DNA of 64,000 nucleotides from Rehmannia glutinosa (taxonomy: Eukaryota > Streptophyta > Magnoliopsida > Lamiales > Orobanchaceae). Where the stretch lies: contig CM071926.1 in the NCBI GenBank assembly GCA_016081115.2, positions 8,197,971 through 8,261,970 of the forward strand, in the 5' to 3' direction. Positions 25,285-37,997 of the stretch are shown here, in pieces. Position 1 is the stretch's first letter; the number at the start of each line of letters is the position of its first letter. Both the position numbers and the translations under genes were made by a program. The notes below the pieces were generated by a model that did no database searches, was not told where the DNA came from, and saw nothing but the letters and a program-made list of their open reading frames with translations.

Positions 25285-26980
25285 AATTCAGCAATCTATT
25301 TTTTTAAAAAGAGATCTAACAGCAGTTTCAAATTCATGCCGATGTAAATTCCGCACTTCTTACTTGCATCATCATAAAGGCATTAATTATGATCTTGTCC
25401 AGCAGTGTTTTATCTCATATTCCTGCGTCACGAATATTTGTGCGTATATGCATTGCAATGTTAATTTTGAAATAAATTCATCCGCCCCTCATAAACCATA
25501 TTATACTTAAATTTTCGAAGTACGGCATCAAATGTGCCAGTGGGGTAAATAACCATTTTAGGATCCTCCTATGTCAATCTTTTGCCACTCATTTTCCATT
25601 TCGATTACCACCTTAACATTACAATTAGAACCTAAAAATTTAGAAATTCTTATAACAATCAATTAAAAATAACAGAGCAAACACTAGATAATGCAAATTT
25701 CCTATAATTGAGGAAAGGGCGTTATGGCGTTATCATAGGTATCTTATTCACTCAGCATTTGGGGCCACGAAGAAAAATTAAAACAGTAGACGAAAGAGTT
25801 GTTACAATCATACCAAATGGCAGGCTGTTGGCATGTGCCCTTTGGTCAACAATATTGTTCAAATCCTGTGCCTACATCTCTCATCTGGCCCCATCAGGAT
25901 TCTGCTATCATATTCACAATTAATCAAAACTAAACATAAAAAATATATAAAAAGACCAGTTCCTGGTTTGATTATTATTAGAACATATATTAGGTAGAAA
26001 ACAGGGTCATAATAGTTCATATTAGTCAAAAAATCACGTTTTACCTTCTGGTTTTCTGTAGACACGTTGAGCTGGTGTACCAATAACCCTTATAACAATT
26101 TGAAGAAAGAAAAATCAATTTTACATAATCACACAATGTTGGGTAAAATATCAAGTCATTCCACACAATCCAAAGAAATGTTATGTAAACCCAATCAACA
26201 CAACACAAGGTAGGCCCAGAGTTATAATCCGTGTCATCTTACAGAATTAGTTGAAGTGGTCTTGCTATGTTTGTGGATCATTGTATTCATTAAATAAACA
26301 AATATTAACATTAACATTGATACCAAGAGTGTTTATCAGTAACAGCACAAAGCACAATGATTCAATGAACACAATGAACCTCTTTCCACAACACAATCAA
26401 ATAAAAGTTACACCTGATATATATAAACTTGGGTATGAAATCCAAATTTCAAGTGTCCTATTTTTCATAAAATGGGACAATTATCTTCATTCATACACAA
26501 GTTTACAATACACTGTTGTAGACTTATAGCATGTAATAATACCCAAAGACACAATTATAACATTGTACCTCGTGTTTCCATGTCCTGCAATTCATTCATA
26601 TCGATTTTTTCCATACAACGTTCTGCTAATTGTACAGTTTATCACAACATGTTCCAGAGCATATCTCTCAACCTATTGAAAATCCTACAACAGGAGTTGC
26701 TCATCCTATCTTTGGCACCTCAGGCTTGGATGATTGTACCCCATTTTGTAGTCCTACCAATAAATTACATATACTTCAATTAACAATTACTAGGGTCCCA
26801 ATCAAAAGTAGTTTTCACTTTTCAGTATCACTTGGAAGATTGGTTTTTGTTATGGATATTGGGTTAGCAAGATCAGAAGGGCTTTTAAATAGATGGGCAG
26901 GGTGAGTTGGTCAAAGCTTTTCATCAAAATTGGAGATGGGAGAAAAGACGTGTATTTGTAATGAAATCATGATCTTGGAA
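25285..26980. other. intergenic, nothing recognised
   Basis: AT-rich. Several short frames were examined and none resembles a protein family. It lies 3' of the RecQ-like gene. Confidence 0.45.
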
Positions 26981-27204
26981 GATAACGGTTGGGGAGCCAA
27001 TTGTCATGGACTAGAACCATTTTTGCAGGCCTCTGATCAAAGGACTCTCCAAAGGTGTTCAAATAAAAGCTTGCCCCTACGGCATTCATCCTGCAGGAGT
27101 TGAAATTTTACTTTTAAAAAGAAAGTTATTGATTTGTGTACATACTTCTGGGTATAGATGATGTGAGCATGCCATTTACGGTTAACATAATTATTTTTTT
27201 ACAA

Positions 27205-27463
27205 TAGGTTAAAGGGATAATTATGAAAAAAACTACCCTTGAGGCTCTGCCTAATTACAAAAAAAAAAGAAAAAAGAAACCTACTTATCTTTCAAAATTC
27301 CAAGTATCCCATTGACATTTTATTTCTATTTTACAAATTGCACTCTCATGAGGAGTGTTTGTTGGGTAACATAAAGAGTCTTTGTAAATATAGAAAGATA
27401 TCTGGAGTTTTTTGTAATTAGGCCAAAAACTCAAGGGTAGTTTTGTAATTATCCTAGGTTATA
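27205..27463. mobile_element. MULE-type fold-back MITE with 9-bp TSD (subfamily A)
   Basis: Element 27214-27454 begins gggataatta and ends gtaattatcc. The flanks taggttaaa (27205-27213) and taggttata (27455-27463) match at 8 of 9 bases. The two arms pair along most of their length. It lies in the RecQ-like gene between the helicase and zinc-binding exons. Confidence 0.8.
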
Positions 27464-27837
27464 GCTTGTACCTTAAGTTCACAATACTTTTGCATTTTCG
27501 AGCTTGATCCATGGCCACCTTGACTCTCTCTTTTACCTGCTTGTCACTTCTAAGCATGCATACGGCTAAACTGAAATCCTTCCTCTGGTACAGAAGAACG
27601 CATGTGGCAGAGATTATCCGTCCTGCCCTTCCAGATTCCTGATAGTAACTCGATTGATTTGGACATGGTGTTGTGAATAACAGCAGCTGAAAAATGGATA
27701 AAGTGATAAGCAATTTTTGCTATAATTGGCAAAGGAGGACAAATATTTCTTCACACCACAAACAAGATATAACTCAATTTGGATGATGCAAGCTAGCTTG
27801 ATATCTTTAAACAAATCATAATTAGGATTTAGAAAAG

Positions 27838-27986
27838 GTGTGTTCAAATACTGTCTCATTGTCAATAAAATTACATGCGCGATCATTTTTGGTTCACCTG
27901 AATATCCAATCATAATTAAAACGGTGTGTTCAAATACTGTCTCATTGTCAATAAAATTACATGCATGATCATTTTGGTTCACCTGA
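27838..27986. repeat. local duplication of about 62 bp
   Basis: The stretch gtgttcaaatactgtctcat through ggttcacctgaa occurs at about 27840-27902 and again at about 27924-27986, nearly identical. It lies in a RecQ intron, and the spacing is about 85 bp. Confidence 0.8.
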
Positions 27987-30540
27987 ATTTCAAACTTTGA
28001 TTCTAAGTAAAATGAAATAATAATATCTGTAAATTATGAAATAAAAAAAGAACCGATATTTTCATTTATACGACTCACAACATCAGGTTTTGTCGATTCC
28101 CATCCCAAAAGCTATGGTGGCACAAACAACGTGGGCTTCTCCACTATGCCATTTGTTCTGAACTGCAATCCTCTGACAAGCCAAACCAGCGTGATAATAT
28201 GCAGCTTTGATCTTGAACTTCTCACTCAAAAACTTTGAAACCTCCACGCATTCATTTTGAAAGGCAGTATACAATTCCCATAAATTCTTGAAATGATCCA
28301 TCAGTAATTTCCCAAGCTGCTTGAGTGGTTCTTTAGTTTTCCCTATCACTTCATACTTCAAGTTGGGCCTATCAAAACTTGTCTCAAGCACTATTGCATG
28401 GGGGATTCTCAATGAGTTTAAGATATCCTGCAGATAAATTGTTAGTTAAGATCTTAAAAAGAAATTACAGGTATTTTCAGATATGTCCAGAATCAGCAGC
28501 TAACCTTACGAACTATCTGGGTTGCAGTGGCAGTTAAAGCCATCAGAGGAACACGGGAAAGTTCTGCTTAAGACATCCTAGAACTCTATAATGGAATGAA
28601 AATCATGCCCCCATTGGCTGAAAAAACATTGCAAAGGGTTACTAGTTATTAATCCACCTCAGCAAATCCCTAAAAACTGAACGATATTTAAACTAGCAAT
28701 ATAATTTTATTTATCTACTATTTTTCATGAGGCTAGCAATTCGTAGATATACACACTCTATGGATTAAAGTAAGAAAAATAGGACTGCTGCACTTGCTTC
28801 ATATCATTTCATTATATAATTATCTTGATTTGGAAATGTACATTGTGACACTCCACTTGTGAAAGCAATACAAATACACTCAGAATACAAAAATCACTGG
28901 AAAAAACTTCTAAGCACTTCAATTTTAGACAACCACCAAGATCCTTCTTTCCCTTCAAATTTTGAATTTAAATTTTTCCCCTTTTTTGACTAAATTTCCT
29001 TTATCAACTTACATTTACTTTCATTTTCTTAAACATGCTCAAACTTATCTCCAGAAAATTTCACAGTATACCTCAGACAGTGGGCTTCATCAACAACAAA
29101 ATCCTGCTAATTGTCCCTGAAATAGAGATATCAATCTTGTCATATTCAGTATCATCAAGAAAGAGCCACGGACTTGAAAGTTCCAAGCATCAATTTTGAT
29201 TTGATGTTCCACAGCACAGTAAAAGTATACCTTCCTGTGCAGACTTTTTAGGATCTCTTGAAACGAAAGATTTCAGCAACCCTTTCTGGAGTTACATACA
29301 GAAGTTTACATGAAGGCTTGTCTTTCCTGGAAACATGCAAATAATTGTGAAGCTTAAATATGGAGCAACATAGGCAATCAATAAATATTTCAAACATCTT
29401 TTGACTTTGAGACCTCCAAACTTATTGCATTTTGTACTTCATTCTGGAGCTATATCTATATCCACTCCATATAATACAAACCTGTACTCTCACCAAAAAT
29501 CTGTACTACATATTAACTCTTCCCCTGACCTTGATACCATAAAAAAGTGAAGCCATAATTGTGGCGTTCTTGATACTCTTAGAAATGTCCATATACACTC
29601 TAGTAATAACCAGGGATTAGATCTAAGAAAAAATCTTGTAAGATACTTCAAAATTAAGATAGCTTGGCTTCAAAAATGTCAACAAACAAGATAATATTAA
29701 AATAGATATGAATAATGCTATGTAATAGAGCGGAAAGCCTTTACGTTTGCTTCATACAATATATAACTCAAAGTATCCATGACTTCATTTAGATAGATGG
29801 TAGAAAAGAGCAAACAAGAAGATGAAATGATCATTTTCAGCTTATCATCTCACAGCACTATGGGAAAACAGATCACTAAATGCACTTTCCTATCAGATGT
29901 TTTTTCAGTAACAAGGGAAAGTAAAGAAAGATGATAGCTACCCATTGACATAACGAGCAATGTTATAGGAATTTGGTTTTTCACGAGTGATTTTCTAGGA
30001 ATTACACTTGAGGGTTTATCGAATAAATTATGAGAATATGTTAGCTTTGTCCACATTGGCAACGAAGTGTATTTGACAGGAGATAGGGGAAAGGAGGTTT
30101 CGGAGATGGTGTAAAAGCAATATCAGCATGCACGGAATAAACTGAAACTTACCTTAATTCTTGAAGTATGGCTGCTGCTTGTGAAGGCTTCTGTTGAGAG
30201 TTTAGAGAAAGTTGCTGCTATCCCATATTTGAGATTCAGTGTAACAATCTGATCTTGAATGAGGAAAAGAAGTGGGGATATAACAATTGTAACACCTGGT
30301 CGGAGAATGGCAAAGGAAGCTGCAGAAGTATGGTCAGTAAGAAAATAGAAAAGATTATGTAACTTGTCATTGTATAAGCCTGCATAGGGAGGAAGTTGTA
30401 ATTCATAGTTTAGTTTATTGATTTTATGGATTTCATGTAAGTAGCATATAACTTGAGAATATAAACAAAGTTTCATACGCTCTCCAACTCTGCGTGCACT
30501 TTCTAATCCTTTACAATGATGATCCCAGAGATCCAATCTT

Positions 30541-31377
30541 CAATTACATAATAGATGCTGGAAAAGGGTTGCCTTGGCATACTGCCTTCGAACTCCATTT
30601 AGTCAAACCTTGAAAATTTCAATCTTTTTTATAAAATGCCCATAGAATTACACACTAGTAAGAAAGTCTATCAAAATATTAGCACGCCTAAATGATTGCA
30701 TGTGTATGACAACAATACTCAAGTTGTCATTCATCCATTTCACTGACTCCATGTGTGACCTTGAGAGTCGCTATTGTTGTCAAGAAATCACCTATCAATT
30801 GGAAATCTGTTGGAACTTAGGGTCTGATCACATGACAAGACTTATATTATTTTAATGGATTTCAAATTTAATTCATTATACCCATGAAATGGCAGTCTAG
30901 ATGGTACAAGAAACAGCTAAGTGGTCCAACAGCCACTGGAAGGTGACCAAATCACCAGAATGACCACTGAAAGATGACCCAACAAATGTCATCGCCTGCA
31001 AAATATTAAAACAATAAAGTTAAAGGTATTGAAGATGATGACATTTATCTTTTTGTTTTTCTATTTATTGTTATTTTTAATAATTTTTTATAAAAAAATA
31101 TGATTTCTCTTATCCTTAAAATTATTTTAATTTTACAAATTAAAAAAGTTATTTAAGTGTAACACGTAACTATTTTGTATCTATTTAAATGTTTTTGTAA
31201 GTCGGATATAAAAAGTTGCTGTATTTTTTTAATTTCTGTAAATTGTTAAATTATTCATATATTTATTTTATTATATTATATTAATTTATTTTTATTTTTT
31301 AGAAAAATTTAATAACCCACGACAACAAATAAAATTTTGTTTATTCTTCTCACTATATCCAAATAGGTGATGCATCA
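30541..31377. other. intergenic or missing 5' part of RecQ-like gene
   Basis: No helicase exon could be recognised here although the Walker A exon should lie upstream. The sequence runs into a scaffold gap. Confidence 0.4.
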
Positions 31378-31477
31378 NNNNNNNNNNNNNNNNNNNNNNN
31401 NNNNNNNNNNNNNNNNNNNNNNNNNNNNNNNNNNNNNNNNNNNNNNNNNNNNNNNNNNNNNNNNNNNNNNNNNNNNN
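31378..31477. other. assembly gap (100 N)
   Basis: Exactly 100 unknown bases; a round number usually means a scaffold join of unknown real size. Confidence 0.98.
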
Positions 31478-31920
31478 GTGTACGTGTCATTTTCTTGATT
31501 TGTAGTCATTAGAGTTTTTTTATAATGAACGGCCTAGATGCTAAAAGAAGCGACGACTTCGACACCAAAACAATGATTCATCTACATCACAATGCAACCA
31601 ATATGGCTAATTATTTAAGATCAATATAATAACAGCAGAGTCATCCATTCCCATCATGCCTGGAGAGATAATGCATGTTTGCATGCAGGAGGGTCGTACT
31701 TTTTTTTTTCCTCTTTCCAAAGGATTGAGGGATGGCTGGCACTGAAATTTATGTGGGTATTGTCTAGTATTGTATGATATAAAGTCTTCTTTCAAAGACA
31801 CTTTTTGCTTTATAAGTTAGCACAAAGATACATGATGCTACCATCCATAACCATTATAAGTCCTGGCTAGGTTGTTTATCAATATTAATTAATAAAATCA
31901 TGGCTTATTGTATTACATAC

Positions 31921-31957
<37 letters not shown>

Positions 31958-33714
31958 CTAGACTCGCTTATATATGTATTCAAATAATTATATACACTGT
32001 ATAAATAGTTTACATCTTCCTATCATAATTTTCTTTTGTATAAATTTTTATCCCTTATTCTTGTTCCTGTGTTACTTCATCTGTCCGTACTTCCCGCCTG
32101 TATACTGACTTTACAGCCTTATAGTCTAATTTATAAATATGAGAGGACCATACCCCACCATTATTTATTTGGGCTTCATCATCCATTTTCATGTTCCACC
32201 TTACTCGGGTGCTGATCTAGTACACTATTGTGAATTATATCACTTAAAAACTTCATCATCTAATCTATTATTTCTTAGTGAAACTAATTATATATTCTAA
32301 TATTTCAATTTAACTATCAATACTTATGATGATTTGCTTGAAAAAAATTGGCTTATACTTTAAATTTTAATAATCAATTTTAGATGAATATAGTTCATGT
32401 TAAATAATACTAGGAGGATATTTTTATTAGTTAATGCACTTATGGTTTTTCTACTTTATTATAAATTTGGAAAAGTAATATGTTTCTAAATTTATATTTA
32501 TTAAAAATATAAAAGTAATATTTTAATGGAATTACAAAGTTTTAATGAATATATTGAACTTAAAACACCACTATAATCAAGTGAGAGCAATAAAATTAAA
32601 TATTATAATGATATTTGTTTAACTTACATAAAAGATATATTAATTTTGCATAACTATTATTTATAAATTATTTAATAAAGGGAATTAAAATTTAAACTAC
32701 ATTTATGTATGAAATTCATATAATTGCATTAATTATAAGAATTTATTTAATATTTACATATGTTTAACAAAATATTGTTAAATTATTATATAATATTTTT
32801 TTTTTCTATGTCTTTGTAAGTTTTTTTAAGAGGATATAATAATTTTGATTTATCCTGTGACATGTTTCATAAATCAAATAATAAAAACATAAATAGAATA
32901 AAAATAAAAATGATAAACTCAAATTTCAAATAATTAGAGACCAAAAATCTTACTGACCAAAGTACGCATTTGTTTCATTATTGTAGTTAGTAACTTTGTA
33001 TGTCTTAAAAATAATTGAAAGAATAAATCTTATATTAAAAGATGATGAGGTACTCTTACTTCATCTTCAAAAATACACAAATTCTTCCACTTATACTGAA
33101 TTTTAAAAAGACACAAATGTGCCAAAAGTGGTCTTCTCTGTTTACCTGGCCTAATCTGACAAGAACCGTTAGACTGCCCAACAAAATCAATCCAAACTCA
33201 TACCCCATCCAATTCCCCAAAAAGAAAAATGACAAATTACTTACAATTACCTGCGACACAAAAACTCGACTCCAATTGATCCAATCCTAATCGTAAAGAT
33301 GAAAGAATGCCAACACGACACCGGCCTCGCGATCACTTTGTCTCTCATCTTCATCCAGTGAACACCAAATAAATCTTTCTCACTTATGACTCAAACAAAT
33401 TACTGCCATGCCCTCATTGGGCAGACCATGAGGTTTAATGTTCTTTCCGCCTGGTTCTTCGATTTCAAAAAGTGAGAATGAGACATTTTCCTTAGGTCTC
33501 CTTTTCTTTCTTTCTTTTCTTTCTTTCTTTTTTTAAAATTCTTCTCGCATAACTTATGTATTTATTTTGAGGGAATAAACAAATATATATTTTTACATAA
33601 GTGTTATGTATTTATTTTAAGTGATTGATTAGGAGATATATTTCAAAATGACTCTATAATTTGAAATCCATCATAATTTTGAAAAATAAACGAAACATTA
33701 AGAAAGGAACAAAA
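31478..33714. other. gene-free AT-rich sequence
   Basis: An AT-dinucleotide array lies at 31925-31955 and a CTTT microsatellite at about 33505-33535. No gene is supported. Confidence 0.5.
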
Positions 33715-34925
33715 CTTTAAGGAGACAACTAATACTTTTTAGAAAAATACTAATACTTTTAGGCGAAAAATTAATACTTTTTAGGGGAACTATTAAATAC
33801 TTTTCAAACTGACCGACAATACTTTTTAGGAACTACTAATATTTTTATAACTATTAAATACTTTTTCAAGTGACTCGACAATACTTTTTTGGGAACTACT
33901 AATACTTTTTAGTTGAACTACTAATACTTTTTAGGGGAACTATTAAATACTTTTCGTGAGATGATAATACTTTTCGACGTTAGGACTGACAATACTTTTG
34001 GGGAACTACTAATACTTTTTAGTTGAACTATTAATACTTTGGGAACTATTAAATACTTTTTAGTGGGACTGATAATACTTTTTTGGGGAACTCCTAATAC
34101 TTTTTAGTTGAACTACTAATAGTTTTAGGAACTATTAAATATTTTCAAAGGGGGACTGACAATACTTTTTTGAACCTACTACTTTTAGTTGAACTACTAA
34201 TACTTTTTTTTTTTTTTGAAATGAACTACTAATACTTTTTACTATTAAATACTTTTAAATGGGTCGACAATACTTTTTAACTACTAATACTTTTTAGTTG
34301 AACTACTAATACTTTTATGGGAACTGTTAAATACTTTTCAAAGGGGATTGACAATACTTTTTTGGGGAACTACTAATACTTTTTAGTTGAACTACTAATA
34401 CTTGTTTCGGGAAAAATGACACTTTTCATGTGAATTACTAAATATATTTCAGGAAAAAATTAATACTTTTTCTCGAGAAATACTAATACTTTTCAGAAAA
34501 TTTCAATAAATTCGAGGGGAAAAACTAAAACTTTTAGGGAACATACTAATACTTTCAAGTGGGGCTATTAATATATTTTCACGAAAAATGATATTTTTCA
34601 TAAGAAATAATAAATTCCTTTTAGAGAAAAATTAATAATTCTCATAGGAATTGTTAATACTTTTCCATGGAACTACTAATATCTTTTTAGGAAAAATAAC
34701 ACTTTCCAGATAATTATTAAATACATTTCAAGGAAAAAATAATACTTCTCAAAGGGAAATATTAATACATTTTGCGACGAAGATCTAATACTTTTATGGG
34801 AAAAAATAAATATTTTTCAAGGGACTACTGAAAAATACTTAACAAATATTTTTCAAGAGACTAGCAAAAATACTTTTTGGAACAACTAATACTCATCAAA
34901 GCTGACTATTAATACTTTCGGGAAA
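33715..34925. repeat. degenerate AATACTTTT minisatellite array
   Basis: About 1.2 kb is made of units built around gaactactaatactttt with spacers such as tagtt, agggg and tcaaa, spaced roughly 20-30 bases, repeated several dozen times. Alternating forms (aactactaatac, aactattaaatac, gactgacaatac) suggest a higher-order unit of three or four monomers in the middle part. The right part (after about 34400) is more diverged. No coding frame runs through it. Confidence 0.85.
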
Positions 34926-36061
34926 AACGATTTTTCGGGTTATTAATGAAAATATTTAAAATATATTTAGAAATGCAATGAGATGGAGCTAAATTAATTT
35001 ATTTAACTATATCATACATAAGTGTCAACCAAAAAATTAACAGCCCAAAACCCCCCACAAAAATGGATAAAAATTGCTAGTAGAAGAAGCTAATGAAACT
35101 GACCACCAACATATATATTTTCAAAGGCCTCAAAGAAGAGAAGAAATCACGTGTGGGCCACCCCTAGTCCCAGTTCTATGGGCAATTGTTTGTTGCATAC
35201 ACCCCTAGTCCCTCTCAATAGCTTCCACGTGGATACTTTTTTAGAGTTGTATACGGGTTTAGACCCGTCTGGCGGATTTTGACCCGTCAGACGGTCTAAC
35301 ATAAGTTTTTGTCATGTGCCAATTGTTGCCAATGAAATGAATTCAATCGACCCCTTTTTTTCTTCGCCATTATTTTCAGATGAGATCTCATGTTAATTCC
35401 AATTTTCCTTTTTCCAATACTTATTTCATATATTGACGTAAAAGACATGTATACAATTGTGATATCATCTTATACATGTTTGATTCATCCGATACAAAGT
35501 GGAATAGGATAATCTGTCCATTATTTTCTGAAGTCTGATGGAATAGAAGTGATATAGGAAAGTGGAATATATATCTCCAGTCCCATTATTTTCTGCATAC
35601 GATAAATCACATAACGATTTATGTATTTTTTTACCCAAAAAAATATAACAAAAAATGTGAAAAAGTTTAAACTCAGTAATTAGGAAAGTGGTCATTTTCT
35701 ACCATCAAGATTGTTGTTGATAATTATTAGCAGGTTATATTGCAGGTACACTTCATGAAACCACCCAAAACATACTATTCAACCGTTTTCGTGGTTAAGA
35801 AACTTAAAAAAAAAAATAGACTCGAAAATGCAGGAAATGGTGGTTGAAAGAGCAAGAAAAAAAAAGAACACAATAAACTCAATATTTATTGCCATGAAAA
35901 AGGGTAATAATTTGGCATTAGATTTTTGGCCCCAAAAGTACGATAACGACAAAAGTTTTGATACATATAAGTTTAGGTACAAAATGAATATAAGTAGAAG
36001 AGATTGTACGAAAAATGTCGCAATGTAAAATGCATATTCGTTTAGCTTGTTTCACCCTTAA
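34926..36061. other. intergenic, nothing recognised
   Basis: AT-rich. At 35259-35303 there is a short inverted pair of gacccgtc motifs like that near position 310. Confidence 0.45.
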
Positions 36062-36363
36062 TTCAATTTAGAATAATTACAAAAAAGCCCCTTGAGGTTC
36101 GGACTAATTACAAAAAAAAACCTAGAATTTTTTGAAAATTGCAAATAATCCCTTGAAATTTGACTCTATCTTATATTTTCTCTCCATATATAAACAAAAA
36201 TATTTAGAAAATCCCCCTTTTAAGTATAGAAATATTACAATTACCCTCTTAAATTTAAGACAAACAAACTGCGATGAACTTTTGTAATTTTGAAACATCT
36301 CCTCGAATTTTTGTAATTAGTCCAAACCTTTTTTTTTGGTGTGTAATTTATCCCTTTAATTTA
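36062..36363. mobile_element. MULE-type fold-back MITE with 9-bp TSD (subfamily B)
   Basis: Element 36071-36354 runs from gaataattacaaaa to gtgtaatttatccc. The flanks ttcaattta (36062-36070) and tttaattta (36355-36363) match at 8 of 9. Internal taaatttaag links it to the copy at 59562. Intergenic, upstream of the kinesin gene. Confidence 0.75.
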
Positions 36364-37870
36364 TTAATTCACCAATGAGTTTCGTAAAGATTGGGATACA
36401 TCATATATGTTTTGATTCATCTGAAAATTTTAATTCCACTTTTTATCATCCTCTACTCTTCTACATTTGTTCTTTTTACTTCCACTTGTTATACTCGTAT
36501 TCTATCTCACTTTAACCCTTTATATTTTCATTATCTCAATTCACCTTTTGAGTTCTCAGAAAAATAATCAAATTATTCTTATTATTTTAATGAATTACTT
36601 TAAATGTTTTTAATAATGATTTGTTTATGTTTATGTTATAATACTTTTCAGTTTGATTAACTAACATTTAACATTAAGTATATAAAATTGTATTTCACTT
36701 AAATTTAATAGTAGATTTTTTAATTTAATGTAATTTTCTTTACATTCCAATATTATAGGATATGTTTATTAGTTAATAAACTTTACTTATAAATTTTCTA
36801 CTCACCATAAATATATACAAAATGAAATAAAAGATATGATCAATCCTTGTGTTTTAGTGGTAAAGGCATAATGACCCGTTTTCATCTTATGGGAGTGCGA
36901 ATGCCCTTTATTTTCCTCCAACTGTACTAGAAAAAGTGAAAGAAAACGTTCAAGCTATTATAGTGATACTTGCATGTTGAGCTTTAAATGTAAGCCATTT
37001 ATTTTCTCATGCATTTTCAGTTAGTAATTATGCGATGACGGTTTATTTCTGGCCAATTCAAGAAAAAGAGAAAAAAAAATTCTAACCATTTGCTATATTA
37101 ACCATCGATTGTAAAAGGCAAAAAAATAAAATAAAAGTGTTTGAAGAGTTGATTCACAAGTAAAAGAAACAGTATATATTTCCTTACAAAACTACTTTTA
37201 CTTGGCAAGTTAATCATTAATCAAAGCATAAATAAACAAAGATATTTCCTTCAAATAACTCCGTTATTGTCAATTCAATAAATTTCTTTCTTTTACTCAC
37301 TTTTTTCTCTTTTAATTTGAATACCCTTAACCAAAATTGTTATCTCAATTCAAAATCAGTAATTTTTCCACGACTAAAATGAAATCCATTTTTTTATAAA
37401 GTAATAAATAGATAAAAATAATGACATGGGAAGCATTTCTACAGTTCTACTCCAAAAATTTTCCCTCTCAATTTCTAAATAAGAACCATCAAGATCCCGT
37501 GCCTTTCGGCTAGGAAAGAGCTTCGGAAAGAGAAAATAATTTTTTTTAAAAAAAAATAAGTGACTAAAAAAGGGGGGAAAATAAAGAAATAAAAAACAAT
37601 GGAAGCCAATGAAGAGCACAAAATTTTCCTCAAAAAAAATAAAAAAATGAAGAGCACAAAATTGTCAAAATAATGATCAAATAAATAAAACCCATTATTA
37701 TTTTCTTATTTATTTATTAATCTTTTTTTTCCCTGGGCGGTTTTTGTTTTCACCATCTTCTTCCTATAACTTCCCACCATTCTCTCTCTGTTTTTCTTCT
37801 TCTTCCAAGAAATTATCTTCACATATTAACAAGCCCAAAGATACATTTTCTCGTGCACCTATACATGTAT
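36364..37870. other. intergenic; possible SINE relic and kinesin upstream DNA
   Basis: At about 36838-36930, gatcaatccttgtg, ttagtggtaaag and the later tcctcc echo the SINE family at 12462 and 14395, without a clear tail or target duplication. The rest is AT-rich. Confidence 0.35.
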
Positions 37871-37878
37871 GCAAAGCC

Positions 37879-37886
37879 TATAAATA
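37879..37886 (+). promoter_or_regulatory. TATA box of kinesin gene
   Basis: A consensus tataaata lies 112 bases before the ATG at 37998, a usual distance for a plant core promoter with a short leader. The transcription start was not determined. Confidence 0.6.
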
Positions 37887-37997
37887 CATGTACAGGAAAG
37901 CACGCATTTTAAATCTTTAATGTTCGAAAATTTATTGAGAAATTCGATTTTTGATCAAGAATTTCTCGGTGAGGTAATCGTGGTTTAAGCAGCATTA

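Larger units (their letters stand above)
26985..30540 (-). pseudogene. RecQ-type DNA helicase gene, damaged and incomplete
   Basis: Pieces of one ATP-dependent 3'-5' DNA helicase appear in the right order on the minus strand. They are: RPGVTIVISPLL...IQDQIVTLNLKYGI (about 30155-30323), CKLLYVTPERVA (about 29260-29330), DEAHC box (about 29085-29105), RVPLMALTATATQ (about 28505-28560), IPHAIVLETSFDRPNLKYEV to CATIAFGMGIDK (28083-28430), YYQESGRAGR with the following LLYQ segment (about 27480-27690), and the zinc-binding ECRR...ACKNGSSP part (about 26985-27085). The Walker A exon was not found. Exon edges look spliced, so it is not a processed copy. Several frame breaks are single-base changes; others look like true loss. 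A MITE sits in its 3' intron. It resembles plant Q-like 1 helicases, but the paralogue is not certain. It may be a pseudogene or a real gene in poor sequence. Confidence 0.7.

Noticed and set aside
33715..34925. CRISPR-like array
   Set aside because: Units are degenerate, there are no conserved spacers of fixed length, and the DNA is plant nuclear.
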